A stretch of 64,000 nt of DNA from contig CM042010.1 of NCBI GenBank assembly GCA_023525715.1, positions 159,470,407 to 159,534,406 on the forward strand, in the 5' to 3' direction. Below are positions 46,208 to 61,660 of the stretch, piece after piece. Each line of letters begins with the position of its first letter. The first letter of the stretch is position 1. The notes beneath the pieces are model-generated. The model had not been told where the DNA came from, did no database searches, and saw nothing but the letters and a program-made list of their open reading frames with translations. The position numbers and the translations under genes are program-made. This DNA is from Cichorium intybus. Lineage: Eukaryota; Streptophyta; Magnoliopsida; Asterales; Asteraceae.

Positions 46208-47180
46208 TTTATGAGAAAGATGATCATAAGAAATAACATGATGAACAGGATGAGAAGTAGAATAATGAGATACTTGGTTACAATGAAAATCTCTCAAATA
46301 AGAAGATGTATTAAAAACTCTTGTAGTCATTCTTAAGATGTTTGATGTATCATGCTGATGTGAATTGTCAGGAATGACAACCTCAGGAACGGAATTGGAT
46401 GGGATAGAACTGGATGTTGAAATAAAATTAGAAGTGTTACTTCCGTTATCTGTCCCAATTCCATTATCATAAAAAGAATGAGGTATAACAATATCATGAA
46501 AAGGATCTAAAGTAGTTTGACATATCTTTGGGACAAAAAAGGAAATATGTGTTCATGAAAAACAACATCTCTTGAGTAAAAATTTTGTTGGAATGAAAAT
46601 CAAGAAGTTTGTATACTTTCATATTTGGCGGATATCCAAGAATCATACACATTTTAGCCCTTGGGTCAATTTTTAAACGATTATTAGCAAGTGTAGAAGC
46701 ATATGCCAAACAACCAAATAATCTGAGATGAGAATAATTGGGAAGGATGCCATACAATCTTTGATATGGTGTGATGCTATTTAAAACTTCTGATGATGTA
46801 CTATTGATCAAGTATGTTGCATTAAGAACGCATTCACCCCATAATCGAATAGGAACTTGAGATTGAAACATTAATGATCTGGCAACATTGAGCAAATGTT
46901 GATGATTTTTTTTCAACAATTAAGTTTTGTTGAGGTCTTCCAACACACTATTTCTGATGTTCAATTCCTTTTTCTGCAAAGAAATATTTAAATTCCAATT
47001 CTCTAGCATTGTTTGCTCTAAAATACTTAATTTTCTTACCAAACTAGTAAGAATGAATGCATAAAATTTTGGGAAAATATATTTGATACTAGACTTATGT
47101 TTTAATAAGTATATCCAAGTATACCTACTATGATCATCCACTAATGTAGCAAAGTATTTATATACATTATGAGTTTGCAT
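46208..47180 (-). pseudogene. copia integrase fragments
   Basis: ATLVDDHSRYTWIYLLKHKS (integrase core), then RSLMFQSQVPIRLWGECV, LNATYLINSTSS, TPYQRLYG and LRLFGCLAYAS (core end and GKGYxGY-like region). Two or more frameshifts separate the pieces. The connecter toward RT ends SYDHLSHKHN at the solo LTR. Confidence 0.9.
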
Positions 47181-47219
47181 TGTATATGGTCCCTAAATAT
47201 CGCAGTGAATCGTAGAAAA

Positions 47220-48182
47220 TCACTCATCACGAATATGATTAGAAGATTGAAAATGACGTTGCTTTTGTTTAGCCAAATGACAAACAGAACAATGTTTACT
47301 GTTTGAATTCAAAGATACACAAATATTAAGCATATCCTTAATTGGAAAAAATCTTTTATTTGAGGGATGACCTAGCCTCTCATGCCATGTATCTAAAGAA
47401 ACTTTGTTAATCCTTGAAGTACAGTTCCACAACTTGTCACTTATACTATCACCATTACCCATCACATATAAGCCTGCATCAATGTCATATCTGCCAATCA
47501 TCTTCATTAGCTTGATATATTTTATTAAGGCATGGTTACAAGCGAAACACACAATAAATCGTTGTGTTTTGGTTAAGGCACTGATTGATATGAGATTCAT
47601 ATTCAGGAACATATAGAAAACGCGTGAGTATAAAAACATGATCCAATCTAACATCACCAATCAATCTTGAAGGTAATGTGATCTTGTTAGGAAAAGTGAT
47701 TGTGTATCCTTGAACTTTGTATGCGTTATGGAACAAAGAAATATTATGACATACATGTTGAGATGCCCGTGAGTCAAGAATCCATATAGATGATTTTGTT
47801 CCATGTCTAATAGAGAGTGAATAATATTTACCTGTTGGAGTTTCTTCATTTGGATTCACAGAAATCATATGAGGTGAAAGAGCAGATATGACTTGTTGAC
47901 ATTGCTCTTGAGTGAATCCCTTGAACATATTGCTAAGATTATCATTAGCAACATTTTTCCCATTAGCATATTCGTTCATAACAGCGGTAGCATGGAAATT
48001 GGTCTTTGGTTTGGGTTTGTAACCAGGAGGATATCCAATGCAGTTTGTAGCATTTATCAATGGTGTGTCCTTGAAATCTGCAATGAAAACAAAAAGGCCT
48101 TTCTCTATTCCAATTTTTGTTGTTATTACCATTTATGCGAGTTGGATTTGAGGATCCATGAGTAAGATCTGACCTCTGGTTT
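47220..48182 (-). pseudogene. copia zinc knuckle, protease and pre-integrase domain
   Basis: CFHCRFQGHTIDKC is a complete CX2CX4HX4C knuckle. The protease site reads WILDSRASQH where active elements have DSGAS, a Gly to Arg change beside the catalytic Asp. The pre-integrase region has WHERLGHPS and CSVCHLAKQKQ (HHCC zinc site). A frameshift occurs between knuckle and protease. Confidence 0.9.
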
Positions 48183-49307
48183 GGGAAAATCAGGGCCGGC
48201 CAGGAGATTTTGGAGGCCCTGTGGAATTTGATAAATGTAGGCCCCAAAACTTTCAAATTCTACAAGATACAAAAAGTTTGAAACTAAAGTACGAAACTTT
48301 AACACTTTTGTTGTGAGAACCCGCAAAAGTTGTAAAAAGGGTAAAATGGTCTTTTGGCACATTGTAAGACCATTATGTAAAATATGATGCTATTTGTAAA
48401 ATAAGGATATAAGAAATAAGAGATTATGTAAAATTTGGAGTTTTACCGCGTGAATAGTGGAATTGAGCCAAAAAGGGGCAAATTAGTCATTTGACATGAA
48501 AATGATCATTTTGTTAAGAAATTTTCATTAAGGGGTTAAGTTGGTGTCAAATGGAACTTAAATTGCAAAATTATGAGCCTAGGACTATTTTTGTGAAGAA
48601 ATTGGAAGATTAGGGACTAAAGTGTAAGTATTGTATAAAAACTAAAATATAAATAAGAGAGTTATTACTCTCTTTTTCCAGTAATCAGTAGAAGCTTAGA
48701 GAAGAGAATAGAGAGAGCAAGAGAGAGTACGGGAGAAGAAGAAGGCCAAGGATAGTTGCAAGGGAATCAAAGGAACACAAGAGGAATTGGTAATTCTAAG
48801 CCTCGAAAGGTAAGAATTTCATGTTTTCAAGCTTGTTCTACTCAATTTCTTGAACGGGAATTGTGAACTTGATTTCTGATTTTCCAGAAATCATGAGTTT
48901 AATGTCATCATCTTGCTCAAAATCACCAATTTCACATGTTTTAGTAGTTGAACATGTTGAAAATTAAGAAAAAGATGATTTTTGATCAAGAACCCTAATT
49001 CACGGGTTTACAAGATCAAGACCAGTTTTTATGGTTTTGTTGAGTTCAAATGATCACTTAGGATGTATTAAGACACCCTTAAGTGGTTAATTTCAAAAAC
49101 TTGGATTTTTAGTGAAAATATCAAAAAACGGGTTTTCAAGAAATTGGAATTGGAATCAGTGATTCCATGGGTTAAAACCTGATGTAAAGTAAGGGTTTTA
49201 GTCATGGAATGATAGTAAAACGATTAAGTTATGTATTAAGCAGTTAATAGGCGAAAATAGAGGTCTGCAGCTCAAAAATCGGACTTAAAATTGAATCTGC
49301 AGGTAAG

Positions 49308-49432
49308 GCATGAGTCGTGCCTTTTTACCCTAGCATCTGCACGAGTCGTGCTCTATTGTAGAGCCAAGAAATAGCCACATACTATATGCACGAGTCGTGC
49401 TTCCCTAAGCACAAAAAGAGCACGAGTCGTGC
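49308..49432. repeat. four copies of the palindrome GCACGAGTCGTGC in the solo LTR
   Basis: Perfect copies at 49339-49351, 49388-49400 and 49420-49432, one variant (GCATGAGTCGTGC) at 49308-49320. Each is self-complementary around the central G. Confidence 0.93.
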
Positions 49433-50159
49433 TCTTTGCTGGGCAGCAATCTGTCCAATTTTGAGATTTGAACTTGATGCTAGACATGTCCATTTGGTCT
49501 ATAACTCATACCATAGCCTTAAAATGGTATGAAACCATGTGGAAAATTGTTAAATTCAAAATACGACCCCTCGGGGGTACTGTAGTAGAATACGGGTATA
49601 TTGAAGGGTGTATAATTCATGGAAAGATGATTGTTAGTAGTCATATACTTGTTATGACTTGAAGTTGTATAATATGAGACCCTAGAACTGTAGAGTCAGT
49701 TGTATTATGTATTTATTAAGTATATATACGTGATACTTGTGTAGGAGGTGCTTCAAATACCATTGAGCACGGAAAGGAGAAAGAGGTACGAGAAGCTTAG
49801 TGAGTTATAGCTACACCAAGGTGAGTATATATGGACTTTTTTGTACATAGCAAAATGATATTTTCAGAAAAAGAGTTTTCCAAATACTTTTGAATGATAA
49901 AGTTGGAAACAGTTTTACAAATAGCTCTATGCAAGGGCTAAGTGTTTTAAGCAGATTTTAAAGAAGTATAGTTTGCAAAGAATTTTGAAAGAAGCTCCAT
50001 ATGCGAGCTAAAGATGTTAAAGTTAGTTTTGAAAGTATTTTTGATTAAAGAGTTATAAAGTTTACGAGTTTGAGTTTATTATAAATTGTATCCCATTTTG
50101 ACCAATTTAAAATGTAGTGAAGAAAGTAATGAGATAAGAACTAAAGTTAAGACTGTAAT

Positions 50160-50400
50160 AAGAAAGTAACGAGATAAGAACTAAAGCCAAGAAAGTAGTA
50201 AGAGTCAGTTGTCCGGACTAGGATCACCCACATAATCGGGAGATCTGAAGACACTACTGGGGTGGTACCTCCCGTCGCGAAGTAGTTGTCTAGCTTAGCA
50301 TAACCTTGTGATTGGATCTGTTCCAAGTCACGAAGGGGAGACAGAGATAGCATAACCTTGCGGGTAGATCTGTTCTATTCCGCGAAGGAGAGTTAGTAAG
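50160..50400 (+). repeat. imperfect tandem repeat in the solo LTR
   Basis: TAGCATAACCTTG, GATCTGTTC and GCGAAGG-type words recur in two to three units of about 60 bp (about 50298-50395). Analogous in position to the leader repeats in the LTRs of the 19-33 kb array, but not the same sequence. Confidence 0.6.
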
Positions 50401-51755
50401 ATGAATTAAATTAAACTAATTCATAAGTTTCAGTTGTTCACAAGTAAATGACAAAGAAAGCAGTTTTTGAGAAAGAAAGTAATTTTAAAGTAAGAAATCA
50501 GTTTTTCTTTGAGAAAGAAAACAGTTTGAGAAAGAAAGCAGTTTTTGAGAAAGAAAGTATTTTTGAGTTTTGAAAATAGAAAAGAAAGAAGATTTGAGAT
50601 TTATTATGAAAATAAATGTTAATAGTTTACTTGTTTATAATTCAAGTTTTGAGCAGAAAAGTTTTGGGTCTAAAACCCATATTACTCACGAGGCTTTATG
50701 TCTCACGTACTATTTTTAAATGCTATGTACTTAGGTGAATGGAGCAGGAGTTGAAGTTGGGACCAGTGTAGATACAGATAAGTTTAAATTATGGTTTTCT
50801 GTATTAAGTCTGTAATACCCCTTGAGAACAAGTTTGTAAAAAAAAATTAAGTGACTTTTTCATAGTCACGCTTTGAAAGATATTTGTATTATAAACTGTA
50901 TTAAATTACGGTTTGAGAAATGGGTGTTACATTTGTCCTCTAAAAAATTTGTAGAAACCAGAAACGAACACAATTCAGAAAATAAAAAAAATCATAAATG
51001 TAAACACTAAACATTATCACAAACGAAATTACACCTCTGTTGTCCACTCATATAATTTTCGTTTTCAAGTTCGGTGAGATTCTGATTTCTAAAAAGTTAA
51101 CATAAGATTGAACAATAAAACCTTTAAGTCTGAATTCTGAAAATAAGAATTAAGAAATATTATACCTTTGTAACTTGTTTTCTGTTCTGATTTTTGGCAC
51201 ACCAAAAATACAAAGAGGGAAGAAGGAGTTTCTGATTTCAGATAATCAGATTGAAGGAACAACGATTTAGCAAAACAATGTTCCTGATTTGCGATTTGGA
51301 TAGTCTGATTTCCAATTCTGATGTTACAATGTTCCTGATTTGCAATGTGGAGAAATAATGATTAAGGAAGAGAACGTGGTTTGTTTAATTGTTTCGGTAA
51401 TTATAAACATTGAAGAATGATGAGATGAATAGATTATATAACCTGTAATGAAGTCGTTGCCGGTATCATAATAGCATGATTACGCATTCTTCGGTAAACA
51501 TCGCAATGACAAGAAAGAAGCTAAATCGTTTCAAATCCCTTTCTCGTTTTACCTTCTTGATTTCCAAGTTTCCTTAATTCATTCACTCTGCCGGTAATTG
51601 TATGCGTAAAAAGAAATGTCGTTGACGGTTGACCTAATGCGATCGGCTACGGGCCTAGTCCATATACAACACTTAAATCTTTTGGGCCCTTGAGATTAGT
51701 GGGCCCTGTTCAATGGCATCTTTTGAACTTGCCTTGGGCAGGGCCTGGGGAAAAT

Positions 51756-52357
51756 GATTCGTTTAATCCCATTAGGAAATTCATAATATGCTCATTTTGA
51801 AAGTACTTTTCTATCTCTTGAACTCCATTACAATTGCACTTATTGCATGCACAGTGAGGACAAAAGTTGATCAGTTCTTCAAATAGAGATTTCAATTTTG
51901 TGAAATGCACTTCTATGGAATCTTAATTCCGAGTCAAATTGGCAAGTTCTCTTCGAATTTGAAAGATGCGAGCACCGCTTCTTTGTTGAAAACGATCTTG
52001 TAAATCTTTCCATATATCAAGAGGACTTTCAGTAAACATGACACTAGTGGAAAATGCTTTGGATACTGAGGTTAAGATCTATGAAATAACAAGTTTGTTA
52101 TTCCTCATACATGCATTATAATTTGAATAAGAAGAATCAAGTTTGAGGAGCGAGTCATCGATGAATCCAATTTTATTTTTCACCGATAAAGCGATTTGCA
52201 TCGCTTGACTCCATGAATTGTAATTTTCTCCTGTCAAAACTTGAGATACGAGATCAAATCTAGGACTATCGGAGTGATGAAAATAGTATGGATGTGTTAT
52301 GTAATCAATGGGAGAAATAGACGATCTAGACGAAGAACTTGAATTAGGATTTGCCAT
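51756..52357 (-). pseudogene. copia gag
   Basis: Starts MANPNSSSSSRSS, then ITHPYYFHHSDSP, LVSQVLTGENYNSWSQAMQI, a stop near 52079, SPLDIWKDLQDRFQQRSGAR, another stop, and FTKLKSLFEEL. This is the usual plant copia gag (DUF4219/UBN2 type). It is cut by the hAT insertion, beyond which the knuckle follows at 48182. Confidence 0.9.
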
Positions 52358-52511
52358 GAAAAACGACGAAGAATAAAAAAATCAAATCGAAAGAACGAGA
52401 AACCAATTTGAAATTGATAAAACATAATCAACGAATGACTAGTTAGAAATCAAAAAGGTGATCGGAAAAGTGATCGGAAGCTTGAGCCTTGAGCTCTCAG
52501 TTCTGATACAA

Positions 52512-52698
52512 TATTCCAGTTCTTAGAAAGAAAATGAAATGAATTAAAACTGTTACATTGATCATTGAAACACAGAACTATATACAAGAATGATAGAGCT
52601 ACAACTACCTAACTGAATAACAACATTCTAACAACACTTAACTAACTGACTATAGTTAAATTACAAAAATACCCTAGAGTCTAATACAAGCTCCAATA
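52512..52698 (-). repeat. copia 5' LTR
   Basis: 187 bp, homologous to 43648-43834. Just inside, on the element strand, TTGTATCAGAACTG is a diverged tRNA-Met primer site (about 52496-52511). Confidence 0.93.
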
Positions 52699-52703
52699 TA
52701 TTC

Positions 52704-53508
52704 AGAGAAAAAAGTAACCTTTGGTAGAAATTATTATGATTCCAAGTTATTGTTTTCTAATTTAACAATAAGGTAATATGAACTATACTATCATTACTAT
52801 ATTTAAAGTCAATATGACATCATAGTTATCTATCAAAACACATTAGAAAGATAAAGTTTTGCATCCTAACTTGTCAACATAATTATTACAGCAAAGCTTT
52901 CTATTGTTATTACTTATTAGAAAACCCTTTTTGTATTATTATAGACATAAAAATAATGACTCCTAATTTTTACGGTGGAAAGTTTTGCATCATTTTAAAC
53001 ATGAATAGTATAAGAAAGATTTGTGATGCATTATTTATGAGAAAACTTTCCAAATGGTCTAATATTTATATGTGCAAAATATTTTTAGGGGGAAATTGTT
53101 TAATAGCATTATAAGCTAAAATTAAAATGATCAGTTTTTATTACAATTTCAATATGTAAACTTTATTTTAAATTCGGTAATTCTCGTAAAAGGTCATGAA
53201 AAAAGTATACTTGTATAGGAAAAAATAAAACAATAAACTCAACAAATAATATGAAAAATACGGTCTCGGAAAAATATTTTAATTGAAACTTTTTTGACGA
53301 ACTGTTTTTCTCAAAAAACTTAACTCGATTATATATGTGCATGAATATATTCAAAATGGTACCACTATTAATTAATGACTTAAAAAGATAATATATTTTA
53401 TTTCGTATACACATCAAATCATTTATGTTTTTATTACACATGTGACAATTGAATTTGTTTATGTATGACCTATTATAAGTGTTTTTGAACAACTCAAACA
53501 AAATTTTA

Positions 53509-53515
<7 letters not shown>
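52704..53515. other. AT-rich spacer
   Basis: No gene recognised. About 53395-53510 resembles half of the MITE at 43259-43510. Confidence 0.45.

Positions 53516-53572
<57 letters not shown>
53514..53572. repeat. microsatellite (AT)n(AG)n with Helitron-like flank
   Basis: AT dinucleotides, then AG, immediately followed by GGGGTTCATTCGAG and GTTGAGAACACGAGACC, phrasing typical of 5' ends of plant Helitron/Helentron-type elements (inference). Confidence 0.8.
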
Positions 53573-54539
53573 GGGTTCATTCGAGTCCAGCAAAAGTGTT
53601 GAGAACACGAGACCAGTTTTAGACCAATCAATTTATAAAGACATATTAGTAATTTTGTATTTTAAATAAATTATAATAAAATAAAAATTAGTTCACAATT
53701 TCTTAAAATCTAGGGATTTGATTGACAATTACCTAAAAATAATAATGATTCTTTTTGTTTTTATTAATAGATAGTAAAAATCATGTTTATGATTTTCTTC
53801 TCTCAAAATAAAAAGTACATTTTTTATTAAATTATGTTTTAATTATATTTTTTTGAAAATAAAAATCCAAAAACAGTTGTAATCATATACACATACAGTT
53901 CTAAATTTAAAATGAATAGGGCACAATTTAAAGATAAAAAATCAAATATATTTGTAATCATGAATGAATAAAACACAATATAGATATAAAATATAAAACA
54001 CATGTTTAATCATTAATGAATAAAAGACAATCTATTGATAAACAGAGTCAACTACAATTGTAATCGTAAATGATTATAGAACACAACGTAGAGAAAAAAA
54101 TACAATACAGTTTTAATCATAAATGATTAAGTCACACAATAGGTTTCTTATGTATTATTGTTTTAAATCTTTTGTTTTCAAACGAACGACTTCAACTTCA
54201 CATTCCCGCAATTCCAATACTCTCCAAATTCTATATTGAAATGGATAAAAAAATCAAGTCAATAAACAAATGATAAATGTATAACATATATAATCATCAG
54301 TTAATACTTGTGTCCATATAATGATTAGCAAATAAATATCATAAAATCATTAATGAATAACATATATAATCATCAATGATTATAACCGAACATCAACAAA
54401 TGAATTTCATATTATCATTATTGAATAACAAATATAATCATCAATGATTATAACTAAACATCATATAATCAACAGTTAGGTGTTTGAGGATACTTTAATT
54501 AAAACATTTTCAAATTTCGTCAAAACAACTTACTGTGAG
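53573..54539. other. AT-rich, possibly Helitron-like body
   Basis: No coding frame. ATAATCATCAATGATTATAA words recur many times between 54280 and 54470. 54420-54540 plus 54969-55230 is homologous to 55255-55640, i.e. an older segmental duplication. Confidence 0.5.
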
Positions 54540-54544
54540 AATAA

Positions 54545-54963
54545 TGTTTGGTAAGTAACAAGCGAGATCGTAAACACAAACTCCTCAAGAACAAGATACG
54601 ACCAAACAACCCTTGACGGTAAGCACTTAACACACAATAACTTACATCAAGAAATACAATAATAATTAACTAAGATCAACACAAAGAATTAAGTGGTTCA
54701 CTCGACCGCAAGATCAAGCAACGTCCACTGTGGAACTAGAGAGATTTATTATGAGAATGCTATACAATAATTACAAGTATTTTTTCACTCAAATAATCGC
54801 ATACACTTGTGGTGATATTTCTGGAGTCGGGAGATGAGTATATGAAGGAGGAGTACAAAAACGAGAAGATATGACAAATCTTCTAGACATTGACTTTCTG
54901 CACTACCTTCCTCCTTCGGACGTAATGACACTCCGATTTGGATTAGGCTCTACATACTCAACA
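54545..54963 (-). repeat. 419-bp solo LTR (third family)
   Basis: On the minus strand it starts TGTTGAGTATGTAGAGCC and ends ACTTACCAAACA, flanked by AATAA on both sides (54540-54544 and 54964-54968). The related segment at about 55370 lacks it, giving an empty-site comparison. Confidence 0.85.
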
Positions 54964-54968
54964 AATAA

Positions 54969-55990
54969 TAACCTAAGTTTTTTCTTGCAAGCTAATTATC
55001 ATTCTTGCTAAATTGCAAAATAACATGTTATAGTTTCAAAAACTAGCGACGTTAAATATAATGAAATAGAAAGACAAAATCAAGCATGGTGAAATTGAAG
55101 TTGTTTAAATAAAATATTAGAAATCAACCGATTGAATATACCAGGAACTTGAGATTGATGATTGATGACTTGTGGTTGAAAAATCAATTGACAACTTCTT
55201 GGGTCAACCCCATACAATAGCTTATATAACCATCAATAAACATCATATAATCATTAGTGAATAACAAATATAATCACCAATGATTATAACTGAACATCAT
55301 ATAATCAATAATTAGGTGTTTGATGATACTTTAATTAAAATCTTTCCAAATTTCATTAAAACAACCTACTGTGAGAATAATAACTTAAGATTTTTTTGTT
55401 GCATACTCACTATCATTCTTACTAAATTGCAAAATAACGTGTTATATATTCAAAAACTAGGACATTAAATATAACGAAACAAAGAGACAAAATCAAGCAT
55501 AGTGAAATTGAATTTATTTAAAAAAATCTTAGAAATTAGTCGGTTGAAAATAACAGGAACTTGAGATTGATGACAGATGACTTGTGGTTGAAAAATCAAC
55601 CGACGACTCCTTGGCATTGAGTTGAATGTTTATGAGAACTTCCATTTTCCAGAATCGATCATATCAAGCTCTCGAAATTATTTCGTATTAGTCTCCTCGC
55701 GAAGGTGAAGGAAATACCCTCTAGGGTTAGCTTCAAACGTAGCCCTTCACATCTTCAATGGGAAACGATCATGGTGTCGTCATCCTTCATCCATGATAGA
55801 AATTGAAAAAAGTTAGATCCTAGGGCTCTGGGAAAAATAGGATGGTAATGGCAGGTTGTCTTGATGGCGTGATGGATGAACCGTTGTGGAGATGATAAAG
55901 GATGAGTGTATATAGATGGTGATCAAGGCCAAAGTGGCTGTGAAGGTCGGTGGTGTGTTGTAGGGTTGAAGAGGCGATGTTGATGGCGAC
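54969..55990. other. duplicated AT-rich segment and unique flank
   Basis: 55255-55640 is the second copy of the segment described at 54420-55230. 55640-55990 is less AT-rich without a recognised product, and its short open frames do not resemble known proteins. Confidence 0.45.
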
Positions 55991-56696
55991 TGAAGGGATT
56001 TTATCATAATAACAAAACATTGCACAGCGGAAGACTTAACAATATCAAATCATAAAACTTTCCAATAATATAATCCAAGATCATGTTGTTCATAACAATT
56101 ATAACAACTAAAAGATGAACACATAATTGTACCTCAATTAATCTCCTTTTTTGAGATCGAGTTAATGCCACATTGAATTCGATGAACAGGATCCAAAATA
56201 GAATACGTCTGATGATTCACACCCAGGAATTCCAAAAAACAAGGCAGACAGAACTTCCACTTGGGAAGGAGGAAAAATATTTCAAACCTTAGAGAGGATA
56301 AGACTCGCAGAAAGGAGAGGGGAAGAGGCAGTTGACGGCTCACAAGGAGGCAAGGAGGCTTAGGGTTTGATCCATAAGCAATTATTTATATTGGAGAGCT
56401 CCTAGGGTTTCAAACTTAAGGAGCGTCCTTATATATTGCCCAGTAGACAATTCTAATAAATTAACTTCTTTAATTAATCATAATACAGTCCCTTTAATTA
56501 ATTTCAATTAATTTATTAATTAATTACAAATTAGTTTCTAATTAATTTATCATATAATGATAAGTTAATAAACTATTTTATACTAATTTATCTATGTAAC
56601 TATTTCTTTTTCTAGGTCATGAGAACAACCCAAAATGACCATGTTGTTATTAGAAATATCACAAATAGATAATGACATTGGACACTATTTCCAACA
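55991..56696 (-). repeat. solo LTR, family A
   Basis: 706 bp. On the minus strand it starts TGTTGGAAATAGTGTCC and ends AAAATCCCTTCA. The flanks GCGAC and ACGAC are a one-mismatch 5-bp duplication, and flanking sequence GATGGCGAC/TGGTGGTGC appears continuous. Confidence 0.85.
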
Positions 56697-56805
56697 ACGA
56701 CTGGTGGTGCTTTAGCGATGGTGTAGGTTTAAGATGGCAGTATTGTGTTGCGTTTAAGAAGTAAGGTTTTTTGTTTGATCTCTTTAAATTGATGGTGGTT
56801 GAGAG

Positions 56806-56813
<8 letters not shown>

Positions 56814-56836
<23 letters not shown>

Positions 56837-56861
56837 TGTGTGTGTGTGTGTGTGTGTGTGT
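56814..56861. repeat. microsatellite (AG)n(TG)n
   Basis: AG dinucleotides to about 56836, then TG. Confidence 0.95.
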
Positions 56862-57110
56862 GAGTGAAATAGAGAGATTTTAGGAGTTTCCAAGAATCAA
56901 AGGAAAAACAATAGATACGATGCTCATTTTATGGAACAACTAAAATATAGACTTATTATACTACCTCTAATGCCAAATTACAAGTTACATTTTGATCACA
57001 ACAGTTTCAAAAGTTACATAAATGACACATTGATTTCAGCCCTAGATTTCAAAAAAGTAGATGGCTCAGACTTGGTTTCGCGTGCTCAACCTTTTTGCTG
57101 GTCTCGATTA

Positions 57111-57111
<1 letters not shown>

Positions 57112-57205
<94 letters not shown>
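57112..57205. repeat. (TA)n tract, left half
   Basis: About 94 bp of TA directly abutting the end of the family A LTR at 57206. Confidence 0.97.
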
Positions 57206-58106
<901 letters not shown>

Positions 58107-58539
58107 ATTAAATACATGTGGTAATTATTGTGTGAATGTAGGACAAATTTTAGACCACTAAATTAAAATAATGAAAGGCTGTAAATTGAGGGCACACATT
58201 ATTGTCATGGGGTGACATATACTATATAATTAGACTTAATTAATTATAAAGGCAAATATGACATTTTAATAGGAGAGAGAAATAAAATATTACCAACATA
58301 TTAGGTAATTAAGTTAAAATAATTAATATTCTCAGATTTTATCTAATATATTCAAACCAAATAAGATTTTTTGAGAATTCGAATTTTCTGTCAACACGTT
58401 CTTTCTTTTCCAATTCGTTCTCCTATATTTTTTCATTCTTAAAGAATACGGTTACGACTAATAATTGGACATAAAAAAATAACTGCACATAAAAAAACGT
58501 AGATGATCACATAATATCATTATTGAAAAAAATACATTG

Positions 58540-59080
58540 TCATTCTAAGAGAATACATTTTTTGACGTAACACACTACAATTCTTAAATAATACACTTCA
58601 TTCTTGCCTCCTCTTCCTTTCTGGTTCGTCTTTGCAATTGAAGAATCTTGAAGAATGGAAGCATTGTTGAAGAATTCGAGCATATGTTCTTCTACATTCT
58701 TGAAGAATAGAAGCATTCTTGGAGAATGAAGCATGCATTATTGGAGAATGAAGCATGCATTCTTGGAGAATGGAGCATGCATTCTTGAAGAATTCTTAAA
58801 GAATATGAGGGCACCTGAACAAAAAAAAAAAGAACACGTCCAGTAACCTTCCAAGAATAGAAGCATTCTTGAAGAATGGAGCATGCATTCTTGAAGAATA
58901 CTACGGTATCAGAACAAAAAAAAAAAAGAACACGTACAACACCACCCCTAAAATCGATTTGAACCATCCTCAAAAAATTAAACCATCCTCAAAACCGAAC
59001 TAGATCCAGAAAAAAGAAACATATTTTTGAGCATTCTACGAGAATGTTTCAATGTTTTTACTATTCTCGGAGAATGCTAA
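58540..59080. repeat. array of ATTCTTGAAGAAT-type palindromes
   Basis: Between 58620 and 58910 at least six copies of ATTCTTGRAGAAT plus variants, mostly inside a unit of about 23 bp reading GAAGCATGCATTCTTGGAG. Looser copies at about 58540 and 59030-59075. A second phrase, an A11-12 run followed by GAACACGT, occurs at 58820 and 58916. Confidence 0.85.
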
Positions 59081-59339
59081 AAAATTACACTGCTAAATAA
59101 TTGAACCATCTTCAAAACCGAAATAGATCTTGAAATAGAACTTATCTTAATGGCTTCCAAAATTGTAATGCATTGAAGACCCCAAATTAGTTTTCGATTT
59201 TCCTTTTCATTTGCCGGTGTTCCCAATCGAGGGTGGTGGTGCGATCACATGGATGATGAACAAACCTGTGAAAATCGACATGAGCAAAATCCAAGTCCAC
59301 CTTCAGCGTCAGATCTGAATCACACGGCGGCCACCAGAA

Positions 59340-61480
<2,141 letters not shown>

Positions 61481-61660
61481 TGAAGGGATTTTAAATTTGA
61501 TCATAATAACAAAACAATTTGTACAGTGGAAGACTTAACAAAATCAAATCACATATTCATACAAAATTCAAGCAAGGATCATCATGTTCATAACTACGAT
61601 CATACAGTTCATAGCAATTGTTGCAACCTACAAGATGATTTATGAATTCATACATTTGTT
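61481..61660 (-). repeat. family A LTR end, truncated
   Basis: TGAAGGGATTTTAAATTTG, AACAAAACAATTTG and GTGGAAGACTTAACA match the end of the solo LTR at 55991. The rest of the LTR is missing. Confidence 0.75.

Larger units (their letters stand above)
48312..50931 (+). repeat. 2620-bp solo LTR inside the hAT element
   Basis: Starts TGTGAGAACCCGC and ends GGGTGTTACA, flanked on both sides by TTTGT (48307-48311 and 50932-50936). Size and ends resemble plant Ty3/gypsy LTRs. A TATA phrase GTATAAAAAC lies near 48635. No internal region remains, so it is the product of LTR-LTR recombination. Confidence 0.9.
48183..51755. mobile_element. non-autonomous hAT element in copia gag, with 8-bp TSD
   Basis: Element 48191-51747, flanked by perfect GGGAAAAT duplications (48183-48190 and 51748-51755). 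Ends CAGGGCCGGCC and (reversed) CAGGCCCTGCCC are typical hAT termini. Without the solo LTR inside it is about 930 bp, with no transposase. Confidence 0.9.
43643..52703 (-). mobile_element. copia LTR retrotransposon with TSD, interrupted by two nested insertions
   Basis: Element 43648-52698 on the minus strand, flanked by TATTC (43643-43647 and 52699-52703). The LTRs are 187 bp each, with unusual termini TATTGG...AATA. Removing the solo LTR and the hAT insertion leaves about 4.7 kb, a normal copia length. The domain order gag, zinc knuckle, protease, integrase, RT, RNase H, polypurine tract is intact, but the frame is broken many times. Confidence 0.93.
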
